Shown here piece after piece: positions 1 through 10,900 of a DNA stretch of 64,000 nt. Where the stretch lies: contig CM053327.1 in assembly GCA_028583605.1 (NCBI GenBank), positions 23,175,629 through 23,239,628 on the forward strand. The letters run 5' to 3'. A program made the translations under genes and the position numbers. How positions within the stretch are numbered: position 1 is the stretch's first letter; each line of letters begins with the position of its first letter. Origin of the DNA: Dastarcus helophoroides. Taxonomy: Eukaryota > Arthropoda > Insecta > Coleoptera > Bothrideridae. Below the pieces are notes generated by a model, which did no database searches, was not told the DNA's origin, and saw nothing but the letters and a program-made list of their open reading frames with translations.

Positions 1-1561
1 AGAATATTTCTTATTCTTATGGCGGTACCAGAACTTTTGGTCGGTTTCTGGTTTATGAGGCTTCCTGAAAGTCCAAAGTTCTACGTAGCCAAAGATGATG
101 CCATTAATGCATTACAAGTACTAAAACGAATGTACCATGAAAATACAGGTTCCTGTACAGAAGACTTTCCAGTTAAAAATCTAATAATGACTAAAAATAA
201 TGAAAGTTGTGGTATGGAGAAAATTGCCTGCAGAGGAGGAAAATTTATTAGAATAACTCGAGATGTTATTACACAGATTAAAAGTCTATTTAGACCGCCC
301 TCTTACTTACGTGTCAATTTTGACATGTACCATAATGTTTGCAAATATGTTTGGGTAAGTATATTTTGATTCTAGGCTACTAAATAAGGCGCTTTACACA
401 AAATATTCCTTTAAACATTTTAATGCATATTAAATTCCTCTATTGTTACTGAATTTTGAATGAACTTGTAAAATCAAATCCATAAATCGCAAACTACATT
501 CGTTGCGGTTTTAATATAATCAAAAGTACGTAGAATATTAAAGTGAAAATCTCAACACTCTATCTTTAATAATAAATCCAGTACCCCCGAAAAGTAGTCA
601 AAAAGGGGACAGCCTGAACGTGTAATAATGTAATTCGTCAATTATGCTATTATAGTGTGCATTGCGTGCAATATGCAGTTAAATTTCTCTATAACGACCG
701 TACAAAATGCATAAACATTTGGCCGTTTTGATGGGAAACTGCTTTTTAAGGGTAACCCTTTAACAAAGGTTGTATTGTAATTATCTACAGTTGCTATTTA
801 TCCCGCAATTTTATTATTCATATATATTTTATAATTAAGATCTTTATTACCAAAATTGTCATTCATTTTAAACTTGCTTATTTGTTTTCAGCATATTTGG
901 TCTAGGGCTGTGGTTACCAGAAATATTTACAAGATATGAAAACTATCAAAGTTTACATCCGAACGCAACAGTAATTCTCAAAGATCTATCTCACGTTGCA
1001 ACCACCAAAACTGAAATATGCAATCCGTCTTTTGATCCATCCGTAATACAGACAACTGTGGCGATGGGAGTATGTTCTATTGTTGCAAACGCTTTGTCAG
1101 GATGGTCAGCTAGTAAATTATCCATAAAAACTATACCTTTAATATCAATGTTAATAGGGGGTATCAGTACTGGAGCTATCTACTGGCTGACTTCCTCTTT
1201 AAAAAACCTTATAACAGCCTGCCTCTTTCAATCATCAATGGTTGTTGCTAATATGACCATCGGGGGAGTCGTTGTGCAACTCTTTCCTACAAATATTGGT
1301 GGCATGGCAATATGTCTTGTAATGTGTGCAGGTCGTTTAGGAGCAATGGCAAGTAACACTGTGTTTGGTTTCTTTATGGATAGTCACTGTGAAGTGCCGA
1401 TTCTCTTAGTAGCTACAGTGGTTACATGTGGAGGTCTTCTGTGCTTGATGATACCAAATACATGTCATCAAAGTTCAAAAAATCCCGAAGATGAAGAACA
1501 TGTTAATTCATTTGAATTTGTTAATAAGGCCAAATCAAAGGATCTTGAAAATGCAGATTAG
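1..1561 (+). CDS. SV2-like MFS transporter, 3' part (5' end outside window)
   Basis: This is the C-terminal half of a synaptic vesicle glycoprotein 2-like major-facilitator transporter. Exons are 1-354 and 892-1561; the intron has GTAAGT at 355 and AG at 890-891. Exon 1 gives a membrane helix and the MFS motif RLPESPKFY; exon 2 gives IFGLGLWLPEIF, an SV2-type segment, then five hydrophobic stretches and a polar tail ending at TAG 1559. The two exons do not join in the frame set by the first 290 bases. Dropping one C from the CCC run at 298-300 opens a hydrophobic frame (ILTCTIMFANMF) that joins exon 2 in phase. So either the gene carries a 1-base insertion or the assembly has an indel. SV2-like proteins are vesicle or plasma-membrane transporters; the substrate cannot be read here. 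The family call is firm; functionality is uncertain. Confidence 0.8.
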
Positions 1562-1581
1562 TTTGAACTAAAAGAAGTTTA

Positions 1582-1705
1582 AATAAAGTTGCGGTTTAGC
1601 TCTTTATTATAATTTATTAGTATTTTGTTATTTACAATTTACATTTTATATAATGAATTGTTTTGTTGTTTCTAAAATTGTACTTTTATAAAGTAAATAA
1701 ATAAA
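1582..1705 (+). promoter_or_regulatory. Poly(A) signals of the SV2-like gene
   Basis: AATAAA occurs at 1582-1587, 21 bases after the stop, and twice more in the overlapping run at 1696-1705. The second cluster is better placed for a normal 3' UTR. Seen directly; which one is used is inference. Confidence 0.5.
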
Positions 1706-2375
1706 AACATCGAATTTCTTTTTCTTTATATTGGGGGTAGCTACAGAATACTGAAGGTCAAATTTTACTTTTTTTATTACCGTGAAAGCCCTCTTTTATC
1801 ATTTTGATACCTTAAGTATACATTTATACAAATGGGTTTTACTAATCTCAAGCGCCCTGAAATATGTATGTTCTCACCTACCTCCACTTTTTTTTGTTTC
1901 TACTTTATGCATATTGGTGAAAATGAATATATTATAATCAGTGGGTAGATTAGGGCCCCAGGAAATGAATCTCCCACGAGTCATTAATGAATTATTCAAA
2001 AAAGCGCGAAAACTGCAGAATTTCTTGTTTAACTGATACAAGCAGAACTTTGGGCCATTATTTTTATCGTTTTTGTTTAATTAAACAGATAACCCTGCGT
2101 TCCATCGGTCCGAAGACAGAGAATTACATTTCCCTGCTCCTAAATTTTAAAAATTAGTTTTATCAATTCAGTAGATGTATTACTTGAGCATCTTTAAAAA
2201 TTAATTCCTACAAGATGATTATAAAGGCTTTTCAGCGAGGAATGATGTATTGCAATAAATCAGGAACAAAAGGTGACTTAAAAAATTGAAAACGTGATGT
2301 TAAATTATACCATCGTTCTTCACTGCTAGGTAGTATCATGGTAATATATTTTTTTAATAGGACGCACGGATTATA
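1706..2375. other. Intergenic spacer, no gene seen
   Basis: AT-rich sequence between the SV2-like gene and the foldback element. I see no coding exon, tRNA or structured element here. Confidence 0.5.
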
Positions 2376-4213
2376 CCGGGTGTTTTTTTTAGTTGGGAGG
2401 TTACCTTTATATGGAGTATCACTTATTATAAAGGCAAACTGATTTTGTCGATATGGCTAATCGGAGCTAAACTACCTTTCAAAAATATTTTCAACTTACT
2501 ACCACTTCCGGTTATACCGGAAGTAGACCTCAACTTTCTTATTTTAAATAGCAACCCCCAAATTTTATACATTATTTGGGTTTTACGTAAAAAAATAAGG
2601 TGGGTTTATGTATACATGTTAATTGCTATCTTTAATAGTTTTAAAGATATTTCAATTTTTCGAAAAAAACTGACAGAAAAGAGGGTTATTTTGACTCTTT
2701 GTATCTTTTTTATTATTTGCAATAAAAACATGAAATTTGTGTTGAAGTCATGGAATATTATGGAGGCTATAATAACGTAATCAGGTTTCACATTTATTAC
2801 ACAGGGTAAGGGAAATTTTATGATCTTTATTGTTTTTGTTTTATTCAAAAAAACTTTTTTTTTTAATGGGAACTATGTGTTTTTTAAACATTTTTGAATT
2901 CCTTACGTAAAAAGAAGAAAAAAGTTATATTACTAATTTTTTAAAATTCTGCACCGTTACAGAGATATAATGCAAAATAAAAAAGAAAAATATATCTTTT
3001 TTTTCTAGTAGCAACTTGGTAGTAGACAACAAAATTTTCAAAAAAGAACATAACCACAAGGCCTAAAAATTTTAGGCTAAAGAACATTTAAAAGATAACC
3101 GCACAAGACGAATAAGTTTTTGGCTAATTGTTAGAATACTTATTGAAAAATGTTTAGGGAGCCACGAATGTATGTTTTGTAAAAATGGTTTGTTAAACAG
3201 ACTTCTCATTTTTGGAGTAATGAAAATCAACAACAAATGTTCAAGAAAATTCGTTTACGTGTTTTACCTGTTATGCTGTTAGATTAGAACTCAGGATTTG
3301 TAAGCGTTAAATTTTACAATGAACATCAAAATGGAAATTTTTTAGTGATTTTTTTACGACTACTGCATGACAAGCATATTGCTAGAAACAATCGGATCTG
3401 CTTAAAAACGTTACTCAATTCGAAATCTTAAAATATGTCTTTAAATGTATTGAAACAGAAGATCGTTCTTGTTGTTCTTGATGTAAATTTTTTGTCAATT
3501 ATTTTTGTTTCCTATTACTTACTATGAATTATTCTTTAAGCTTTTATTGCCTACAGTTAATTTCCTATTTGAACAAAAAAGAGATGTTTGATTCTTTTTA
3601 TTTTGAGAATTATGTAAAATACCTCTGTAACGGTACAACATTTTAAAAAATAAGTAATATAACTTTTTTCTTCTTTTTATATGAAGAATCCAAAAATGAT
3701 TAAAAAACATATAGTTCCTATTTAAAAAAACAGAGTTTTCTTGGATAAAACAAAAACAGCAAAGATTATAAAATTTCCATCACCCTGTATAATAAATGTA
3801 AAATCTGTTTACGTTATTATAGTCTTTATAATATTCCGTGACTTTAACCTAAATTTCATGTTTTTACTGCAAATAATAAAAAAGATACAAAGAGTCAAAA
3901 TAACCCTCTTTTCTGTCATTTTTTTTCGAAAAATTGAAATATCTTTAAAACTATCAAAGGTAGCAATAAATATGTATACATAAACTCACCTTATTTTTTT
4001 ACGTAAAATCCAAATAAAATATAAAATTTGTGGGTTGCTATTTAAAATAAGAAAGTTGATGTCTACTTCCGGTATAAGCGATAGTGGGGGGAAGTTGAAA
4101 ATATTTTTAGAAGATAGTTTAGCTTCATCTAGCCTCATCGACAAAATCAGTTTGCCTTTATAATAAGTAGTACTTCATATAAAGGTAACCTCCCAACTAA
4201 AAAAAACACCCGG
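2376..4213. mobile_element. Foldback-type DNA element with about 600-bp inverted arms, TA-flanked
   Basis: The ends are inverted copies: CCGGGTGTTTTTTTTAG at 2376 matches the complement of the end at 4213. The match continues through about 2376-2985 and 3605-4213 with scattered differences. TA flanks both ends (2374-2375 and 4214-4215), consistent with the TA duplication of Tc1/mariner-type elements. The middle (about 2986-3604) has no transposase-like ORF. The two 80-codon ORFs at 2606-2848 (-) and 3741-3983 (+) are mirror copies created by the arms, not genes. Likely non-autonomous. Confidence 0.75.
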
Positions 4214-4505
4214 TAGAATAAGGATAGTGGACGCCCTATATTGCACATCTGTAAAAGACGACCAACATGTGTCTTAAAGTGGAGCAACTCCTAGTATTTC
4301 TTTTCATTCTTCCGTTGAAAATCATTTGTCAATGGTCGCGTAAGCGTTGATCAATGAACGGCGCAAAATGTTATAATAGCAATTGTAGCTTGGTTATTCT
4401 GCTGAAAGACTACGAAAAACGCACCTGCAACATTTTCAGATTTTTCCTACATCATCTTTTTCGTAAAAAATTTCAATGCACACTAACACTAAGAAATAAG
4501 ATTAA

Positions 4506-7310
4506 TTTTTTTTTTAAGTTTAATCCACTCGGAAAGGGTAAACCCATTATACTTTCAGCTGAGAGTAGAATGCGGAAACAAGGATAGATGGCGATGAAAC
4601 GCCTTCTTAAACAAGGACAGGTTGTAATTTTTGGGGAAAATTCCTTTTGGTAACAAGTTCCATAACTTGGAAGTTCTATAGAAAAAAGAGTTTCCATAGA
4701 CAGAAGTCCTCACTGTGTCAAGCTGGACCGCACAGGAATTTGCTGTCTCGACTGTCTAATATGCCTCAAGAAGCTTGCCCTTGGGGTGATCAATCCTATT
4801 AGTTCCAGCGAGCATCTTCCGTGATAGTACATGTAGAAAAGAGACAAGTCACCAACCATATGCCGGTGCTCTAGTGTTTCGAGAGAATCGGTTAGGCTTT
4901 CGTCATCAATTAGGCGAATAGCTCTTCTTTGAATTGAATCCAAGAGAGCTAAAGTGTGTTTTGGGGCTGAACTCCAAACATAAGAACAGTACTCCAGTGT
5001 TGGCCTAACTTGAGCTTTGTACATTGTTAATAGCTGATGAGATGTGAAGTACTTCTTAGCTCTAAAAAGAAAGCCTAGCTTCTAAGAGGCAGATTTAGAA
5101 ATGGCACGCACATGATCGTCCCAAGAAAAGTTAGTGCTCGGATTCACTCCTAGGATAGATAGATTAGATCCCATCGGAAGGATTTTACCGTCCATTAGCA
5201 TGTTTGTTGCATTATACTTTGATGTTTTCTTAGAGAAAACCGCGGCCTGAGTTTTTGAAGCGTTGAAGTCGACCAAATCGTTCTTACCCCATTTCAGAAT
5301 AATCTCGAGATCCCGATTAATCGTCTGCATCTGCGTTCCCTTAGTCGATCTGACGCAGCGATAGATAATGGTTTGTCGGAGAAAAAAGATGACACAAGGT
5401 TACTATCATCTGCGTAACTGTATATAGGATTGGAAGTTGAAGCTAAGAGATCGTTTATGTGTAACAGACCCCTGAGGCACCCCTGCGTTAATCGCAAATG
5501 TCTCGGATGAAATACCAGCGACGGCGACTTGAAAAGATCTGTCAGCGAAAAAATTGGATATCAAATAACAGAGGCCAGGAGGAAAACCATAAGATGTTAA
5601 TTTGGCGAGAAGAGATCGGTGCCAGACTCTGTCGAAAGCCTTTGAAATATCCAATGCCACAATCCTAGCCTCACCATGTTTTTCCATAGCTGAGTTACAG
5701 ATATGAGTAACACATGCCAGTAGATCGCCAATGGAACGTTGTTGTCTAAAACCGTATTGCCTGTCGGAGACGATTCTATTTTCCTCCAGATACTTGAGAA
5801 TCTCGATGTTGATAACCTTTTCCATCACTTTAGATATAACGCGTAACAAAGAAATAGGGCGATAGTTGTTAGCCAGATTCCTTTTTCCCTTTTAGGGACA
5901 GGCTGCACTCTAGCAGATTTCCAGATGTTAGGGAATACACCTTTGTTGTAAGAGAGTGTGAACACTTTGCTTAGGACAGGAGTCAACTCTGGGGCGCACT
6001 TCTTAAGAACAATAGCGGGAATATCATCAAGGCCAGAAGCTTTCGAGGTGTCGAGCTCAAGGAGAATCTTCCTGATTGTGCGTTGTCTGAAAACAACTTC
6101 AGGCATCGAAGTGCCAATTTTAGGAAGAATAGGAGGTTCTGCGTTTCGAGAATCAAGGTTGGAATTTTCAGCAAACATTAAGGATAACATATCAGACTTT
6201 TCCTTGGAGGTAGTAGCAATATTGCTATTTTCATCGAGTAAAGGTGGAAAATTTGAAAATGTAAAGTTCTTTCCAATGGATTTTGCAAATTCCCAAAAGG
6301 ACCTGGAACCGTTCGAACAGTTGATAATCCTCTGGCGCATTTTACAATCGAAATCACCTTTTGCCTCGTCAATAACCTGTTTACAAGAATTTCGTGCACC
6401 TACAAATATGGTCCAAATCTCGACTGAGGGATTATTTCGCCAACGACGATATGCGCGACTTTTGCAGGAGACAGCCCGAGCACATTTTTGAACCAAGGTT
6501 TACTGGAGGCAGACTTCTTTTGGGAGTGGGGAATTGAGCATTCCATACCAATCAGGATACTTTCCGTGATGGATTCGGCGACTAAGGAAGGGTTGTCTGA
6601 GTTAAAGCAGACTTCCTAGCATGGGAAAGATGCAAAGAAGTCTCTTAATTCTTCCCAATTTGCCCAGTTAAAAAGCCAAACCCTATGGGACTGCGTCTGG
6701 GAAGGAGGTGGTATATGAAGCGAGCGAGAGGCTGCTACAAGGTTGTGATCCGAATTTCCAAGCGGTGATGTTACAGAGATTTTATACGAATTTGGTGAAT
6801 TTGTAAGGAAAAGGTCGAGTAGATTAGGTTGATGAGTATCCACATCAGGAATTCTTGTGGGTTCCTCAACTAATTGCGATAATCCACAAGTGATGGCGAA
6901 AGCCCCTGCCATCCTTCCCGCGTCGTCAGTTCGGGAAGAAAACCTTAACCAGGGGATGTTGTGTACGTTAAAGTCGCCGAAAAAGACAACCTCAGCATTT
7001 GGATAATTCGTTTCGCTTTTGGAGCAGCTTTTCAGCCAAATCACATCATGATCAGCAGATTCCAGTGCTTCTTCTCGTTGACAGGACAGTTCGCTTCGCG
7101 TAAAAGCACAAAATCCCCTCGTGTCGAAATTTTGTGTGCAAGTCGTAGTTAGGGCAAAGCAAATGGACTGTATTGACGGATGGGGAGACTAAGGTTTCTG
7201 TCAGAGACGGCACATGGGGTCTTTCATTTTGAAGGTGTTGATGAACCGAGTTTAGACTCCGAATGTTACAGAATTGAATTTTAAATGAATTGTTGCTTTT
7301 TTAACAACGA
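4506..7310 (-). mobile_element. Non-LTR retrotransposon (CR1/jockey-type LINE), broken copy 1
   Basis: A near full-length ORF2 region read on the minus strand. From 7284 down: start of an APE-type endonuclease (QFCNIRSLNS), endonuclease core with GDFNVHN near 6975 and LGNSDH near 6750, linker, then reverse transcriptase with FRQQRS, ALDISKAFDRVWH, NAGVPQGS and the catalytic YADD (near 5415). A C-terminal region with VRPTLEYCSYVWSS (about 4985) follows. The 3' end is a run of A on the minus strand at 4506-4515. The frame is broken several times (near 5840, 5450, 5330, 5080 and 6615), and about 100 bases of the endonuclease present in copy 2 are missing near 7040. It is dead as it stands but keeps YADD. 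Clade beyond CR1/jockey-like is not resolved. Confidence 0.9.
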
Positions 7311-7794
7311 TTTTTACGATCGTGCATTATCCTTATTCTATAATCCGTGATAGGACCTCAAATTTTTTATTGCATGTTTGGATTCTTTATAATCTTTTTT
7401 ACAACTTATATTAAAACAGATACCAATCTAAAACCCTCAGTTTCCTTTTTACACGCTACGGGGTAGGCGGAGAAAGCTACCACCCGATATATCGCTTTTA
7501 GTTAAATTCTATCAGCTGAGGGGTTGCGATGTTAGCTACGAATCAAGAGTAATCAATTTTTTCAATCATCTTAGAAGGCCGATTACCAAATTCATGTAAA
7601 GCAAGAAATGTACTTTTCGTCGTTTGGTAATTTTCGTAACAGTCTTGGATAATTTTAACATGTTGTTCCGTCATATATTGCTCCATGACTATTTCTGTAT
7701 GTATCTAGATTAGAAATCTCACTTGCCGTTGACAAATCCAGTGGCGTTTCAAAAATATTATACATTGCAATGTGGAAATTAATTCGAATCACCC
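7311..7794. other. Spacer between LINE copy 1 and the TPK1 3' end
   Basis: No exon, RNA gene or clean repeat boundary recognised. The LINE 5' end is not sharply defined and may reach a few dozen bases into this stretch. Confidence 0.4.
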
Positions 7795-7815
7795 TTTATT
7801 TATAAATAATTTATT
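7795..7815 (-). promoter_or_regulatory. Poly(A) signals of thiamine pyrophosphokinase
   Basis: On the minus strand AATAAA is read at 7815-7810 and again at 7800-7795, about 105-120 bases past the stop at 7919. Position and strand fit the 3' end of that gene. Confidence 0.55.
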
Positions 7816-7918
7816 AAAAAACAAAAACTAACGAAATATATAAAAATTATTTGTACATGTTCAATAGACTACATTAACCCCAACCATAAAATCCAACAGT
7901 AACCAAGGACTGACAGGT

Positions 7919-10900
7919 CTAGCTTTTTAAATAAATATAATCTACACTCATACTCCAAAGAACTGGTGAATTAGTTGAAATTGTCACTTGGGGTGAACCA
8001 TCATATGTATTTGAAGTACTCACGAGGCTGCCAAATTGCAATGTTCCATTTTCTAAAATAAGTAAATATGTAGCTAAAGTAATCCTAGATGGGGCATACC
8101 AATTTAATAAATCAATTAACCTAAAAACTGTAATTAATATCTCTTATATGAAAGTAAAACGTTCAACTGCTAGTGTAAAGTTAGGCGTTACACTTGTAGG
8201 TAATAAAAATGTTAGTTACAGTAACTCTTAAAAATAGATCATGTAGATCATCACTACTCATTATTTGAATTACATACACACTCACAAGAGATTTCCAATA
8301 CATTTCTCACCCAACCAAGACATACATCATATTGATTATTATTATTTACAACTAACTAGTTCCTTCATAATAAATTTGGTATCTGTACTGAATATTCTAT
8401 GACAGGATTCCTGTACTTATGAGAAACAATGACCTGATTATGATCAGATTTTCTTTATGAGCCCAAGTTGTTATCAATGAAATTGCGTTTTTTTGGGTAG
8501 ATCACGGAATGGAGGAGAGAATTAAGGATTACACTAAAGGGTTGATGACGGAACACGGTTAAGAGTTTGACCACTAACGAAATGATGAATCTGGGCATAT
8601 CATCTTAAAGAAATGTGTACGATCCTTTCCAGAAATGTGTCATGCTATCATGTAATAGAGCCAGCGAACATTTCTGAAAAATGTTAAAGTACCAAAACTT
8701 GACATCTAATAGGTCACCTATAGTTACAAAAAAAGGTCCAAAAGGCCAAAAAAAAGGCGAGCCACCAGATGTGGTGCCATACAATAACTTTTACTCCGTC
8801 TTTTTTCCCTCACCAGTTCCTTTATTTTTTACACTCCTGCCTTTCTATTCTTTCTCAACTTCCACTCCCCCCCCCTCCCTCTTTCTTCCATCTCTCTTTT
8901 TCCCGTCCAATCTTTTATCTTCTTTGTCCATTCTTAATCTTTTTCTTTCCTATTTTCTCTCGCCTCTCTCTTACCTACCATTAATCATTTTTTCACACAT
9001 GTATCTACTTAAACTCTTTTTCTCTTTCTCTCTCTAACTCGTCTCTCATTCAAAGTGAATGGTGCGAAAAGGACAAAAATCATCCTCATTTTGCCTCAAT
9101 TGCCCTAGCTTGTCAAAAATTTGAAAGCTAAACTTCGGGAAATCATGTTGAGTGAAAAAATATCTTATTGGAAATAAATTTGTAATTTTGATATCAAAGA
9201 ATCAGTTACCTGTCAAACCATATTCATAAATTTACCTCAACATTGAGTAATGATTTGGTTGATAGGTTGATAATAAACGCTACAACTATTATTTATGATT
9301 TATGTAATACACACCTAAGTTCCACTTAAGACCTGTAGTAGTAACAACAGCTGGGCCACTAATTGGAACTATTGAACACCAAGCATCCTTATGCTGTAGC
9401 ACGGAAGGTACTTTTATAGCGTGTTTTCCTATTTGCAAAAGCCATGTCAACGATTCGCCTGAGAATAAGTAAACATTAACTTGGGGTAAAATGCTATTTG
9501 CATAAAACAGTGTGTTCACATTTGCCATTATGTGATCAAAGCGACCACTTGGATCAGCAGCAACAAACAAGTCATCCACCTGAAACCATCGTGTAATTTG
9601 TAAACACATAAATCCATTTCAGCTTACCCAAAGAGATTTACATTGCATAAACTTGTATACTTCATGAAGGGCCTTTGTAAAATCTGTTTCCATCTGATCC
9701 GGAGTGACTATCACTCGAGTGGATGACCATTTTTCAAAATATTCCTTTGTTTCTTTCGTACATGAATCCATATCACCAGTTAGTAAATCTGGTGGTGATG
9801 CACTTTTCAAGTTGAAATTATTGCATCTCAAAAAAGATAACCATCTATTTGCTCCTCCATCTACTAAAACTTTGACAGAGGCTGTAAACAATAAAACTGT
9901 TTTTGAATCAAGGCATGTCTAATTAGCTGTGAATTATCATCTTGCGATAGTTACCTATGGATGTAATGTAGGTACGTACTATTTATTAGGTTTGTTTGCC
10001 AGGAAAAGTCGAAACGCATATTGACACTTTTTTAACTTTATTTCAAACTAGCCTTCGTCCCCATGAAAGAAGAACAAGAATACTTGGGTCACCTTTTTGG
10101 AAATTCCGACTTTTTTTGAGGAATTCGATTTTCACTGGGAATGTAAAATTAGTGTATTTTGAAAATTTCGACATTTTAAAATATCATATTTTTTCAGAAT
10201 GTCGACATTTTTTCATTCAACTCCCAAAATTTCAAGTTTTTTCGAAATTTTGACTAAATTTGGGAAATTTCGACCTTTTTCGAAGTTTTTACTTTTTTTG
10301 GAAATTCCAGCTTTAAAATAATGATGTTTGGGTACATTTTGTTTTTCTTTTTTGGAAACTTTATGATAATCTCTGTTTATGTTAACATTTTCTTTTTTAA
10401 AAATTTGTTTTGCAATAGTTTAAATTTTTAATATTTTGACTTTATTTCGGAGTTGTTTTAGAAAATTTTGGCTTTTTGTCACATTTTTGACTATACTTTT
10501 GAAGATTTTGACCTTTTTTTCACAATTCCCATCTTGTTATTGAAAATTTTTGCGTTTTTTAAAATATTGACTCAAAATTTCAACTTTTTTGCAAACCTAA
10601 GTGTTTTTAAATTCTATTTTTATAAAACATTTCCATTCTAAATTCGACTTTTTTTTCAAAGTTTCAGCTTTTCTCCGTTTTCACTTTCTGAATAAAGATT
10701 TCTTTTAAATCTAACTTCAATTTTTTAAAGATTTCGATTTTATATTTTGAAAATTTCGAATTTCCAATTTTCCATTTATTTAAATTTCCACTTTTTCCAA
10801 ATTTTAACTTAATTTGTAAATTTCAACTCTTTCACAATTTTCCAACTTTTTGATATAACATTTTAAATTATGTTTTTTTGTATATTTTTTTTGTTATCCC

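Noticed and set aside
2606..3983. Two similar 80-codon ORFs on opposite strands
   Set aside because: They are the same sequence seen twice because they lie in the inverted arms of a foldback element.
5958..6491. 177-codon plus-strand ORF opposite the LINE
   Set aside because: Antisense shadow of the reverse-transcriptase frame; no independent family signal.
8681..9037. Pro/Ser/Phe-rich 118-codon ORF
   Set aside because: Translation of the polypyrimidine tract.
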